64,000 nt of DNA. It comes from Deltaproteobacteria bacterium HGW-Deltaproteobacteria-6 (lineage in GTDB: Bacteria > Desulfobacterota > Syntrophia > Syntrophales > Smithellaceae). The notes beneath the pieces were generated by a model. It was not told where the DNA came from. It did no database searches and worked only from the letters and a program-made list of their open reading frames with translations. A program made the translations under genes and the position numbers. Positions 1-8,708 of the stretch are shown here, one piece after another (the stretch's first letter is position 1; each line of letters begins with the position of its first letter). Where the stretch lies: the NCBI GenBank assembly GCA_002840435.1, contig PHAT01000006.1:1-64000 (forward strand), written 5' to 3'.

Positions 1-1338
1 ACTCTCGCCCGTAATGGGCGCCTGATTCACTGAAGAATGTCCACTGGTCACGATGCCGTCGAGAGCAATCCGCTCACCGGGGCGCAGTCGAACAATGGCC
101 TCCAGCGGCACTGCTTTGGCGGGAATTTCTTTCCAGCTTCCATCTTCCTGGCGCACAGTCGCGGTTTCGGGCGCAAGATCCATCAATCCGCGAATCGCAT
201 TGCGCGCCCGGTCGAGCGACCTGGCCTCAATCACTTCAGCCAGCGCAAAAAGGAACATGACCATCGCCGCCTCCGGCCAGTGCCCGATGATCATGGCGCC
301 TGTCACAGCGATAGACATCAGCGCGTTAATGTTCAAATTGCCATTCCTGAGCGCGATTAAACCTTTCTTGTAGGTAGGCAGGCCGCCGATCAAAATCGAC
401 ACAAGCGCAAGGGCTATGACAACCCAGTGATTGCCACCGTTTATCCAGTACACAACCTCGGCCAGCGTCGCGCTAACTCCGGAAAGCGCCAGCGGCCACC
501 ACCTGGTTTTGGGTAATGGCACCGCAGGCGTGACCACATCCGTTGTGCCTCCCGACTCCACTTTTGCCTCAAAACCGATGGTTTGGAGGGCCGCCAAAAC
601 CGCGTCCAACGCCCCGGACTTATGCGTCACGGTCAAGCGTCGCTGCATCAGATTGAAGTCCAGTCCCGTCACACCGTCCATACCGGTGAGTTTGCCCCGA
701 ATCAATCCTTCCTCTGTCGGACAATCCATTTTTGCGATATTCAGAACTGTCCGTTCAAGCCCGGCCGGTGTGTCGATGCGCTTAGCCTGCATCCCGATTG
801 CGCGCAAGGCCTCTTCGACCGGTGTAAGCGAGGCGAGTTGATGGCTGACTGTCAACGTGCGCTGCATCAGGTTAAAGTCCAGTGACTTTATACCGTCAAT
901 GGGCTTCAGTTTATTCCGGATCAGCGCCTCTTCGGTAGGACAATCCATGTTGTCGATGCGATATAGTGCCTTTCCCTGCCCCACGGGGGATGGCTCAGTT
1001 AATGTCACGGGCCCAGGAGAGCAACTGCACCCGCCAACTTTGCATTCATTCGTGCTCGTTTTGTCTGGTGCCTGAATCAGCGTTAGCCCCTTAGCTTTGG
1101 ATTGAGTAATTTCCACTTGCATATTATCGGCAGGCCGGGCGCTCATGCCGGCCCTCTGTACCGCCGTGAATATATCCTTGTTATCAACAGCGCCTTTCGT
1201 AGTCGTTACAGTCATCGTGCCGTTGCAAAGATTAAATTTTACATCGCCAATACCGGGAAGCGCACCGACAACTTTGCGCAATTTATTGGTATCTTCTTCG
1301 CAACCCATGCCTGCTACTTTGAAAATGGTTTCGCTCAT
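1..1338 (-). CDS. cadA: Zn/Cd/Pb-translocating P-type ATPase, copy 1 (N-terminal part, cut by window edge)
   Basis: The reading frame is open from the ATG at 1338 to base 1, so the gene continues outside the window. Visible parts in order are three heavy-metal-associated domains (first with MGCEED, the next two with MDCPTEE), a Cys-rich linker containing GGCSCS, the first membrane segments and the actuator domain up to ITGES. The TGES dephosphorylation loop is present here, unlike in copy 2. The metal-binding domains carry Cys-x-x-Glu rather than the usual CxxC. It lies 83 bp downstream of arsR copy 1 and is probably co-transcribed with it. As an inner-membrane efflux ATPase it would export Zn, Cd or Pb. 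The catalytic core (CPC, DKTGT) is not visible. Confidence 0.9.
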   Translation of the reverse strand, partial: MSETIFKVAGMGCEEDTNKLRKVVGALPGIGDVKFNLCNGTMTVTTTKGAVDNKDIFTAVQRAGMSARPADNMQVEITQSKAKGLTLIQAPDKTSTNECKVGGCSCSPGPVTLTEPSPVGQGKALYRIDNMDCPTEEALIRNKLKPIDGIKSLDFNLMQRTLTVSHQLASLTPVEEALRAIGMQAKRIDTPAGLERTVLNIAKMDCPTEEGLIRGKLTGMDGVTGLDFNLMQRRLTVTHKSGALDAVLAALQTIGFEAKVESGGTTDVVTPAVPLPKTRWWPLALSGVSATLAEVVYWINGGNHWVVIALALVSILIGGLPTYKKGLIALRNGNLNINALMSIAVTGAMIIGHWPEAAMVMFLFALAEVIEARSLDRARNAIRGLMDLAPETATVRQEDGSWKEIPAKAVPLEAIVRLRPGERIALDGIVTSGHSSVNQAPITGES

Positions 1339-1384
1339 GTGCTTATTCCTTTCATCGCAAAATACATCCTTCAATTTACCAGTT

Positions 1385-1408
1385 ATATATGTGCGTACAT
1401 TCATATAT
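1385..1408. promoter_or_regulatory. ArsR-type operator between arsR copy 1 and cadA copy 1
   Basis: Imperfect palindrome with outer arms ATATATG and CATATAT around a 10-bp centre. The same design occurs at 1805-1828, 8289-8312 and 8709-8732. Its place between arsR and cadA suggests a second regulator-binding site or internal promoter for the ATPase gene. Confidence 0.6.
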
Positions 1409-1421
1409 ATAAATAAAAAAA

Positions 1422-1790
1422 TTATTCCTCTACGTGCTTCAAACCCGCCGTGAGGATGGAACTGATGTGATCATCATCCAAACTGTAATAAGCAATTCTG
1501 CCGTCCTTCCGATATTTAACCAAGTCCATATTTCTCAAGACTCTCAATTGATGCGAAATGGCAGATTGGGATGTGCCGATCAGTGTACTCAGGTCACATA
1601 CGCAAAGTTCTTCCTGCAAGAGCGCGGAGATAATCTTCGTTCTTGTCGGATCGCCCAAAACCTTGAAAATTGCCGCGAGTTTAAAAAGCGTTGCATCGGA
1701 TTTCATGGCTTTTCTGGCGGAGGCCACCTTCCGATCATTAATGCATAAGATTTCGCAAACATCTTCTTTACTTTTCTTTTCTCTTTTCAT
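1422..1790 (-). CDS. ArsR/SmtB-family metal-sensing repressor, copy 1
   Basis: 122 aa winged-helix repressor. Family marks are LGDPTRTKIISALL, SQSAISHQLRVLR (recognition helix) and YRKDGRIAYYSL (wing). Candidate metal ligands are the N-terminal Cys pair (DVCEILC), ELCVCDL in helix alpha-3, and the C-terminal DDDHxxSILxxGLxHVEE typical of the alpha-5 site. It lies directly upstream of cadA copy 1 and is nearly identical to the copy at 8326-8697, so the two units arose by duplication. The expected role is release of its operator on binding Cd, Zn or Pb. The exact metal cannot be read from sequence. Confidence 0.92.
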   Translation of the reverse strand: MKREKKSKEDVCEILCINDRKVASARKAMKSDATLFKLAAIFKVLGDPTRTKIISALLQEELCVCDLSTLIGTSQSAISHQLRVLRNMDLVKYRKDGRIAYYSLDDDHISSILTAGLKHVEE

Positions 1791-1804
1791 TGTTCAGCAC
1801 TCCA

Positions 1805-1852
1805 ATATATGAATATGTGCTCATACATTAGCATGTTTATTTATATTGTCAA
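1805..1852 (-). promoter_or_regulatory. arsR-cadA copy 1 promoter with ArsR operator
   Basis: On the minus strand a TTGACA -35 (1847-1852) and TAATGT -10 (1825-1830), 16 bp apart, overlap a palindrome at 1805-1828 with TATATGAA/TCATACAT arms. Overlap of -10 and operator fits simple repression. Confidence 0.65.
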
Positions 1853-1873
1853 GAAAATTAAAGGTTTTTTTCC

Positions 1874-2058
1874 TTATTTACTAATTTGCTTTATTGCTTT
1901 GATGGATGCGATTATTTGTTCTTCCGTGTTGAAATAACTGAAACTGACGCGCACTGTTCCCGCTGGATAAGTGCCAATAGTTTTATGCGCGGATGGTGCG
2001 CATTACAATCCGGAACGTGATATGATTTTAAAGCGCTCATCGAGTTCAAGAGCAACCA
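1874..2058 (-). pseudogene. Remnant of a cysteine desulfurase-family protein (C-terminal end)
   Basis: Translation of the minus strand gives about 60 residues of a NifS/SufS-like C terminus: RFKIISRSGL, an in-frame TAA, CAPSAHKTIGTYPAGTVRVS and a normal stop at 1874-1876. The RSGxxCAP-AHKT block is the active-cysteine loop of this PLP family. The stop falls where an ordinary residue should be and nothing upstream belongs to the gene, so this is a decayed fragment abutting the stop of the next gene. Confidence 0.7.
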
Positions 2059-2595
2059 CTAGATCGTTACCTGTCGCAACCGGATGACCGCCCTAAAGCC
2101 TAACAGGTTGCCCAGGATCGCACCCAACATCCAGGTTAAAGAACTGAGAACGAAAACCTCAAATCCAAGGGCAACGAGAGTTAGATAAGCTAAAATGCTA
2201 TAAACAGCAAAGTACAAATTGTCATTATTGAAGAAACTGCGGATTTCATCACGAGTCAAGACGAGGCCGCCCAAGGCAGCGCCGAAAATCACAAAAAACA
2301 GGCCGCAAAGGAGGTAAAAAACTACCGGTGGCGTCGCTAAGTGCAGCGCATGCAAGAACTCATTGTGCCGACTGAACCCTAAACCAAATTGCGGACAGAT
2401 GGTCAACGTCAAGAGTCCGGCAGCGACCTCGATAATAGTAAATTTGGTATAGACTTTCCAAAGGGCAGGCCGTAGATCCTTTCCTACCATTCGCAGAATC
2501 GCCTCATCTGCTGGTCCACCAGGGGCAGTCGGCTTGGCATCGATAAACTCAGCAAATTCCTTCAACATCGCTTGTTCGGATTTAGTTTCCACCAT
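2059..2595 (-). CDS. Membrane protein paired with ECF sigma factor, possible anti-sigma
   Basis: 178 aa with a soluble N terminus of about 45 residues and roughly four hydrophobic segments near 52-70, 88-112, 127-150 and 152-172. Its start overlaps the end of the ECF sigma gene by 14 bp, which implies translational coupling. Membrane proteins in this position are often anti-sigma factors or sensors for the partner sigma. No zinc-binding HxxxCxxC anti-sigma motif is visible, so that role is inferred from context only. Confidence 0.6.
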   Translation of the reverse strand: MVETKSEQAMLKEFAEFIDAKPTAPGGPADEAILRMVGKDLRPALWKVYTKFTIIEVAAGLLTLTICPQFGLGFSRHNEFLHALHLATPPVVFYLLCGLFFVIFGAALGGLVLTRDEIRSFFNNDNLYFAVYSILAYLTLVALGFEVFVLSSLTWMLGAILGNLLGFRAVIRLRQVTI

Positions 2596-3124
2596 GACGT
2601 ACCTCCTTGTTTCCCATTAGTTTACGGAGTTTACGAATGGCCCGGCTGATGATTTGTCTTATATTGTCTTCTGTCGTTTGCATTTGTGCGGAAATCTCCC
2701 TAAAGGTCAACCCCTCGTTAAAGCGGAGTTCCAGGGCTTGGCGTTGGGCATCAGTTAGACTGGAAAGCTCTGCAATCGCAACTCCGATGCTCGCCGTGTC
2801 GGACACCGGATCTGTACAGCACCCCACTTCCTTTTCGGAGATCGTGATGTGCTTCATATAGGTGTTCTTCTTTCTGACATAGTCAAACAAGTCATTTCTG
2901 GCGATGGTGAAAATCCAAGGCAAAAAGGGAATTTCCTGCCTGTATTTTTGCCTGGCGACATGAAGCTTGGCAAAAACAGACTGGAAAACATCGTCTGCCG
3001 CACTTCGGTCCTTTAATTTCGCAAAGAGGTACCCGAAGATGCGTTTTTTATGCCGCTCATACAAAGTCCGGAAAGCCTCTATATCACCATCGGCATAGGC
3101 AGCCATAAGTTCCTCATCCGTCAA
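2582..3124 (-). CDS. ECF-type RNA polymerase sigma factor
   Basis: 180 aa with only regions sigma-2 and sigma-4. Region 2 is seen in AFRTLYERHKKRIFGYL, AADDVFQSVFAKL and FLPWIFTIARNDLFDYVR. Region 4 helix-turn-helix is LTFREISAQMQTTEDNIRQI. The length is typical for the family. It is the first gene of a two-gene minus-strand operon and is divergent from the DUF6448 gene at 3469, a plausible target. The signal it responds to is unknown. Confidence 0.9.
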   Translation of the reverse strand: MTDEELMAAYADGDIEAFRTLYERHKKRIFGYLFAKLKDRSAADDVFQSVFAKLHVARQKYRQEIPFLPWIFTIARNDLFDYVRKKNTYMKHITISEKEVGCCTDPVSDTASIGVAIAELSSLTDAQRQALELRFNEGLTFREISAQMQTTEDNIRQIISRAIRKLRKLMGNKEVRHGGN

Positions 3125-3468
3125 TTTCAGTCACCTTTTCTTGAGGTTGGTTGTCAATAGTGGATACCAAATATTTCACGCTTCCATTCGTTTTTCAGAG
3201 AACCATCGTTAAAAGAGACGGGAGAGAGAAATCCGAGTCTGGTCTGCCTTCTTTAACACTGGTGTCCATTTTTTTCAACCCACCATATCTTAATACGTAC
3301 TTAAGCAGAGTCTTGTGACACTATTTTCTTGCTCTGAACCAAGTATTTGAAAATGCTGATATATTTGATGGGATCTATTTTTTATCAATTTATCTGTCAC
3401 AAATAGGTCGCCTCCCTCGTTCTAGCCGGTAAAGACACCAAAAAAACTCAAAACCAAGGGAGGAAAAA
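3125..3468. other. Divergent intergenic region between sigma operon and DUF6448 gene
   Basis: No coding sequence found. A possible ECF-type promoter reads toward 3469: GAACC at 3336-3340, 17 bp, then GATATA at 3358-3363. A near-palindrome around TACGTA lies at 3289-3305. Both are weak candidates. Confidence 0.25.
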
Positions 3469-4092
3469 ATGAAAAGAACGAAGGACTGTTTTAAAGGATT
3501 TGCAGCTATAACATTTTTGGCTTTGGCTATTCTGCTCACACCACAAACTAGTCTAGCCCACTGCGACACCCTCGACGGACCGGTGGTGGTCGAAGCGCGA
3601 GAGGCTCTAGCCAAGGGTGACGTCTACCCATTACTGAAGTGGATTAAGGCGGAAGAAGAAAAGGAAATCAGTGAAGCTTTCATTAAAACCATGGCAGTGC
3701 GCAAGCTCAACCCTGAGGCGCAGAAACTGGCCGACATGTACTTCTTCGAGACTCTGGTGCGGATCCATCGTGCCGGAGAGGGGGCTCCGTATACCGGGAT
3801 CAAGGCCACGGCAACTGGTGAAACGATTGTCGCCAAAGCCGATCAGGCTCTGGAAAAGGGGTCCATTGATGGGCTAGCCAAGGCCATCGCAACCCACACC
3901 GAAAAAGGGATCCGCGAACGTTTCAACCATGCGCTGGAAACCAGAAAGCATTCACAAGAAAGTGTGCTGGCCGGCCGGGAATATGTCAAGGCATACGTGA
4001 CTTTCACCCATTATGTCGAAGGGGTCGCCCAGGTTGTCGGTGGCAAAGGCCATGGTGCCGAGGCGGCATCCCCGGCAGCCCACAAGCACTGA
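3469..4092 (+). CDS. Exported DUF6448-family protein
   Basis: 207 aa with an N-terminal signal peptide (hydrophobic stretch at residues about 12-26, likely cleavage after SLA). The mature part begins HCDTLDGPVVVEAREAL and contains YFFETLVRIHRAGEGAPYTG, both hallmark blocks of DUF6448. It is mostly helical by composition, with several His and a His-rich tail (AAHKH), so metal contact is possible but unproven. A strong SD (GGGAGG) precedes the ATG. It is divergent from the ECF sigma operon, which suggests envelope-stress or metal-stress control. The biochemical function is unknown. Confidence 0.8.
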   Translation: MKRTKDCFKGFAAITFLALAILLTPQTSLAHCDTLDGPVVVEAREALAKGDVYPLLKWIKAEEEKEISEAFIKTMAVRKLNPEAQKLADMYFFETLVRIHRAGEGAPYTGIKATATGETIVAKADQALEKGSIDGLAKAIATHTEKGIRERFNHALETRKHSQESVLAGREYVKAYVTFTHYVEGVAQVVGGKGHGAEAASPAAHKH

Positions 4093-4099
4093 TAAAAAC

Positions 4100-4132
4100 G
4101 ACGAAGGGTGAGGAAGTTTCTCGCCCTTCGTC
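4100..4132 (+). terminator. Stem-loop just downstream of the DUF6448 gene
   Basis: 13-bp stem (GACGAAGGGTGAG pairing with CTCGCCCTTCGTC, one G-T pair) and 7-nt loop, starting 8 nt after the stop codon. No clear T-run follows. Confidence 0.6.
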
Positions 4133-4170
4133 ATATACTCCCACACGAAAAAAGGAAGTTCTTATCAAAA
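4131..4170. repeat. 40-bp direct repeat, copy A
   Basis: The 40 bases are repeated exactly at 5606-5645, where they cover the 3' end of cadA copy 2. Copy A follows the DUF6448 terminator. The two copies bracket the arsenic-transporter segment. Confidence 0.9.
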
Positions 4171-4292
4171 CTAGGACCAAGGTTGATTTCAGTGAAAGGC
4201 CTAATGTGCTTGACCCTGCCGAGTTGATCCAAAGAATCAAGACTTCGGAAACCTGAAACACTTCCCGCCAATCTTTCAGTGGTTAAAGAAAG

Positions 4293-4329
4293 ACGCCGTG
4301 AAACCATGTAGTATGGGGATTCACGGCGT
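4293..4329 (+). terminator. Rho-independent terminator-like hairpin
   Basis: Perfect 10-bp stem ACGCCGTGAA/TTCACGGCGT with a 17-nt loop, followed on the plus strand by TTTGGTTT. It could stop read-through from the DUF6448 side. Confidence 0.6.
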
Positions 4330-4349
4330 TTTGGTTTAGTTGGGTTATC

Positions 4350-4370
4350 AGGTGTCAGTGCCTGACACCT
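4350..4370. terminator. Small perfect hairpin at the 3' end of the BASS transporter gene
   Basis: AGGTGTCAG/CTGACACCT with a 3-nt loop lies 5 bp beyond the transporter stop. It may be a terminator or a REP-like repeat unit. Only one copy was noticed. Confidence 0.4.
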
Positions 4371-4375
4371 ATGGT

Positions 4376-5347
4376 TCACTTGTAGCGCCTGGCCTCTCGA
4401 AAAACGATCGACGGGACCAGCCGTATGTAAAACAACTCGCCGACCAGTTCCACCAGTGTTTGGGTCACAATGACAGCAGGCACCACCATCCAGGCGTCCG
4501 GCAAGGCAAGCGCAAGGGGAAGCACGACCAGTGAATTGCGCGTTCCCGCGCTAAAAATCAATGCCCTCCCAGCCTGGGTATCCAAGCGAAATATGCACGC
4601 TATCACGCGAGCCAGGAGGGGCACAATGACCATAAAGGTTACATAGATCGGCACGGCTTGAATCACAACCGGGAGGTATTGCTCGATTCCGCCGATTTGA
4701 GATGTCACAACGAGAAACAAGGTAAGTGCCATGAATGGTACGGGCAACCACGCTGTTGCTTCAAGCCAGACTTCTCCGCTGCGTTGGCGCTTGCCCCAGA
4801 ATTCAGTTGCCAAAGCCAGCCCCAGAGGCAAGGCAATGAGCACGAGAAATGCTTCCAAAAACGGGCCAGCACTCATTATCTGTGCGGCCTGTCCTCCCAT
4901 GAAAAGCCACAGATAAAATGGCAGAAGAAGCATCTGGGCGAGAAGCAGCAGAGGCGTGGAGGCGAGAACAAGCCGTGCGTTTCCACGCCCCAGGTGGGTA
5001 AAGACGATGACGTAGTCAATGCAGGGCGTGAGCAGAACGAGGTACACCCCGAGCAACAAAGGCGACTGCTGTGGCAAGAAGCGCGACAACAACCAAACAA
5101 ACAGGGGAACAACAATGAAATTTACGGTCAGCAAGGCGGCGGTAAACCGTCGGCTCGCGAACGCCTCGCGTAGATGGAGGAACGGAATCTGGGTAAACAT
5201 GCTGTAGAGCAAGATCGCAAGCACTGGGGAGATCAAGAACTCGAGGCTTTTACCAAAAGTCGGGCGCCACAACCCAAGCCCTCCCCCGAGAGCCAAGGCC
5301 AAGGCATATACCCAGATCTGTTTTTTTTCTAGTCGTTCTCTTGACAT
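4376..5347 (-). CDS. Arsenic-resistance transporter of the bile acid:sodium symporter (BASS/ACR3-like) superfamily
   Basis: 323 aa, almost entirely hydrophobic, with about ten membrane segments. The conserved TPCIDYVIVFTHLGRG block and the SAGTRNSLVVLPLALALP region match BASS-fold transporters annotated as arsenic resistance proteins. It would act in the inner membrane, exporting arsenite or a related anion. It sits alone, with an attC-like sequence upstream of its start and a 40-bp repeat on each side, so it may be a recently inserted cassette. No arsR or arsC lies directly beside it. The substrate is inferred from the family. Confidence 0.8.
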   Translation of the reverse strand: MSRERLEKKQIWVYALALALGGGLGLWRPTFGKSLEFLISPVLAILLYSMFTQIPFLHLREAFASRRFTAALLTVNFIVVPLFVWLLSRFLPQQSPLLLGVYLVLLTPCIDYVIVFTHLGRGNARLVLASTPLLLLAQMLLLPFYLWLFMGGQAAQIMSAGPFLEAFLVLIALPLGLALATEFWGKRQRSGEVWLEATAWLPVPFMALTLFLVVTSQIGGIEQYLPVVIQAVPIYVTFMVIVPLLARVIACIFRLDTQAGRALIFSAGTRNSLVVLPLALALPDAWMVVPAVIVTQTLVELVGELFYIRLVPSIVFREARRYK

Positions 5348-5363
5348 CGTGTTTCCTTAAGAC

Positions 5364-5412
5364 GCATAACGTCTGGCATCAGCGGCGAGCCCGCTGCATG
5401 CCGGGGTTAGGC
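5364..5412 (-). other. attC-like (integron recombination site) structure
   Basis: Read on the minus strand, GCCTAAC (R'' type, 5406-5412) and GTTATGC (R' type, 5364-5370) bound an imperfect inverted repeat, GGCATGCAGCGG against CCGCTGATGCC, with one unpaired G as in attC sites. At 49 bp it is shorter than the usual minimum of about 57 bp. It lies 16 bp upstream of the BASS gene start. No integrase is seen in the window. Confidence 0.4.
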
Positions 5413-5605
5413 TCGTCGGCGCGGTACGACGGATTCCCTGCAGCTACTTGATGAAGTAGCCGCTGACGCGTCAGGAGCCGTCTTTCTCGTACATGGGAGT
5501 AAAGATTTCTTAAAAAGACTAATGTCGCAATGTGCCTTCAACGCAATCATCGGTGCGACAACCCACATCTTGTGGTCAAGATTTCCTTGACATACAAGAC
5601 TTTCT

Positions 5606-5645
5606 TCATATACTCCCACACGAAAAAAGGAAGTTCTTATCAAAA
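5606..5645. repeat. 40-bp direct repeat, copy B
   Basis: Identical to 4131-4170. It includes the stop codon and last bases of cadA copy 2, so copy A may mark where another cadA end once lay. Confidence 0.9.
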
Positions 5646-8239
5646 TCGGCGCAGCAACCTCAACCCGTTGAACACCACCAACAGACTCGCGCCCATATCT
5701 GCGAAGACCGCCATCCACATCGTTGCCTGCCCGGTCAAGGTCAGAAACAGGAACACCGCCTTGATGCCGAGTGCCAACACAATGTTCTGCGTCAGCACCC
5801 GAGCCGTGGCCCGAGACAGGCGCACGAAAGCGGGAATCTTGCGCAGGTCGTCGTCCATCAACGCCACGTCAGCCGTTTCGATGGCGGTGTCCGTACCGGC
5901 AGCACCCATGGCAAAGCCAATATCCGCACGGGCCAACGCGGGTGCATCATTGATACCGTCGCCCACCATGCCTACCTTGCCGCCATTCCCGTTTGTCAGG
6001 AGACTTTCGATCGTTTTGAGTTTGTCTTCAGGCAGCAAATTGCCCCTTGCCTCATCAATACCGACCTCTCGTGCGATTGCTTCGGCCGTATGGACGTTAT
6101 CGCCGGTAAGCATTAATGTTTTCACACCGAGGGAATGCAAGTCAGCGATGGCCTTACGGCTTGTTTCCCTTACTGTGTCGGCAACTGCAAAAATAGCGAG
6201 CACTCCGGTTTGGTTAGCCAGTAATACTGCTGTCTTGCCCTGGCTCTCCAGTGCGGTAAGTTGGGTCTCGATATCCTGCGAACACAATCCAAGATTCTCG
6301 ATCAAACGATGATTGCCAAGTTGATAGAGGTGCCCTGCAATGCTACCTTTGACGCCATGACCGGGAATGGCGGCAAAATCGTTCACATCGCGCAGCGTCA
6401 GTCCTGCTTCTGCCGCAGCATGAGCAACGGCCAGTGAAACCGGATGATCGGAACGTGAGGCGAGGCTGGCCGCCAGTATTCTGGTTTCGTTCGCCTCACC
6501 ACTGAGAACGATAAAATCGGTTTGTACCGGTTTACCGTATGTAATGGTACCCGTCTTGTCGAGCGCCAGCGCCTTAAGCTTGCGGCCCTCTTCGAGATAC
6601 ACGCCGCCTTTAATCAGGATTCCCTTGCGGGCCGCGGCAGCAAGACCACTGACAATGGTCACGGGTGTTGAAATCACCAGTGCGCACGGGCAGGCAATCA
6701 CCAACAACACCAAAGCCTTGTATATCCAGTCGAGCCATGCAGCATCTGAGACCAGCGGCGGAATAACTGCCACCAGAAACGCGAGTGCAAAAACAGCAGG
6801 TGTATAAATTTTGGCAAACTGATCAACAAAGCGCTGTGTTGGCGCCCGGCTGCCCTGGGCAGACTCGACGGCGTGGATGATCCGAGCCAGCGTCGAATGG
6901 CTTGCCTCTGCCGTCACGCGGTATTCAAACGATCCCGTTTCGCACTGGTCACGATGCCGTCGAGAGCAATCCGCTCACCGGGGCGCAGTCGAACAATGGC
7001 TTCCAGCGGCACTGTTTTGGCGGGGATTTCTTTCCAACTTCCATCTTCCTGCCGCACGGTCGCGGTTTCGGGCGCAAGATCCATCAATCCGCGAATTGCA
7101 TTGCGCGCCCGATCGAGCGACCTGGTCTCAATCACCTCGGCCAGTGCAAAAAGGAACATGACCATCGCCGCCTCCGGCCAGTGCCCGATGATCATGGCGC
7201 CTGTCACAGCGATAGACATCAGCGCGTTCATATTCAGATTGAGGTTCCTTAGGGCAACCCAGCCTTTCTTGTAGGTAGGCAGACCGCCGGTGAAAATTGC
7301 CAGCAGCGCAAGTGCTATGACAATCCAGTGATTGCCGCCGTTTACCCAGTGCACAACCTCGGCCAGCAACGCGGCAACCCCGGAAAGCGCCAATGGCCAC
7401 CACTTGGTTTTGGGTAATGTCGCCGCAGGCGTGACCATATCTGTTGAACCTCCCGACTCCACTTTTGCCTCAAAACCGATGGTTTGGAGGGCCGCCAAAA
7501 CCGCGTCCAACGCCCCGGACTTGTGCGTCACGGTCAGGATGCACTGCATCAAGTTGAAGTCCAGTCCCGTCACGCCGTCCATACCGGTGAGTTTACCCCG
7601 AATCAATCCTTCCTCCGTCGGACAATCCATTTTTGCGATCTTCAGAACTGTCCGTTCAAGCCCGGTCGGTGTGTCGATGCGCTTAGCCTGCATTCCGATC
7701 GTGCGCAAGGCCTCTTCGACCGCTGTAAGTGAGGCGAGCTGATGACTGACTGTCAGCGTGCGCTGCATCAGGTTAAAGTCCAGTGCCTTTAAGCCGTCAA
7801 TGGGCTTCAGTTTATTCCGGATCAGCGCCTCTTCGGTGGGACAATCCATATTATCGATGCGATACAGCGCCTTTCCCGGTCCCACAGAGAATGGCTCAGT
7901 TAATTTCACGGGCATAGGAGAACAACTGCACCCGCCGGTTTTGCATTCATTTGTGCTCGTTTTGTCTCGCCCTTGTATCAGCGTTAGTCCCTTAGCGCTG
8001 GACTGAGTATTTTCCACTTGTGTATTGTCGGCAGGCCGGGCGCTCATGCCGACCCTTTGTACCGCCGCGATGATATCCTTACTATCAACAGCGTTTTTCA
8101 TAGTCGTTACAGTCATCGTGCTGTTGTGAAGATTGAATTTCACATCGCTGATTCCCGACAATGCGCCAACTACTTTCATTAAAGCGTTGGTCTCTTCGGC
8201 GCAATCCATACCTGTTACTTTGAAAATGGTTTCGTTCAT
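5640..8239 (-). pseudogene. cadA: Zn/Cd/Pb P-type ATPase, copy 2, inactivated by internal deletion and frameshift
   Basis: Two adjacent frames together make one ATPase. The 5' part (8239-6914) has three metal-binding domains (GMDCAEE, MDCPTEE twice), GGCSCS and the actuator start, ending GIVTSAKRD and then a stop. The 3' part (up to 6950 and on to 5640) resumes at TGSFEYRVTAEASHS and has CPC (IACPCALVIS), DKTGTITYGKP, MVGDGINDAPALA and the typical C terminus VVFNGLRLL. Copy 1 still has HSSVNQAPITGES at the junction. Copy 2 has lost that segment, including TGES, and changed frame. It lies downstream of arsR copy 2, which still has both operators. An active pump is very unlikely unless separately made halves assemble, and the missing TGES argues against that. 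Confidence 0.88.
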
Positions 8240-8288
8240 GTCCTTATTCCTTTCATCATAAATAGATCCTTCAATCAGTTAACTAGTT

Positions 8289-8312
8289 ATATATGTGCAT
8301 ATATTCATATAT
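8289..8312. promoter_or_regulatory. ArsR-type operator between arsR copy 2 and cadA copy 2
   Basis: Palindrome with ATATATG and CATATAT arms. It is the counterpart of 1385-1408 and is better conserved than that site. Confidence 0.6.
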
Positions 8313-8325
8313 TTAAATAAAAAAA

Positions 8326-8697
8326 TTACTCCTCTACATGCTTCAAACCCGCTGTGAGGATTGAACTGATGTGATCATCATCCAAACTGTAATAAGCAAT
8401 TCTGCCGTCTTTCCGATATTTAACAAGGTCCATATTTCTCAAGACTCTCAATTGATGCGAAATGGCAGACTGGGATGTGCCGATCAGGGTACTCAAGTCA
8501 CATACGCAAAGTTCTTCCTGCAAGAGAGCGGAGATAATCTTCGTTCTTGTCGGATCGCCTAGAACCTTGAAAATTGCAGCGAGTTTAAAAAGCGTTGCAT
8601 CGGACTTCATGGCTTTTCTGGCGGCGGCCACCTTCCGATCATTAATGCATAAGATTTCGCAAACATCTTCTTTATTTTTCTTTTCTCTTTTCATCAT
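8326..8697 (-). CDS. ArsR/SmtB-family metal-sensing repressor, copy 2
   Basis: 123 aa, differing from copy 1 at only a few N-terminal residues (two Met at the start, KNKED for KSKED, AAARK for ASARK). All candidate ligands are kept: DVCEILC, ELCVCDL and DDDHISSIL-KHVEE. The DNA-reading helix is the same, so it should bind the operators of both units. It lies upstream of the broken cadA copy 2 and may now serve mainly to regulate copy 1 in trans. Confidence 0.92.
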   Translation of the reverse strand: MMKREKKNKEDVCEILCINDRKVAAARKAMKSDATLFKLAAIFKVLGDPTRTKIISALLQEELCVCDLSTLIGTSQSAISHQLRVLRNMDLVKYRKDGRIAYYSLDDDHISSILTAGLKHVEE

Positions 8698-8708
8698 TCA
8701 ACACTCCC

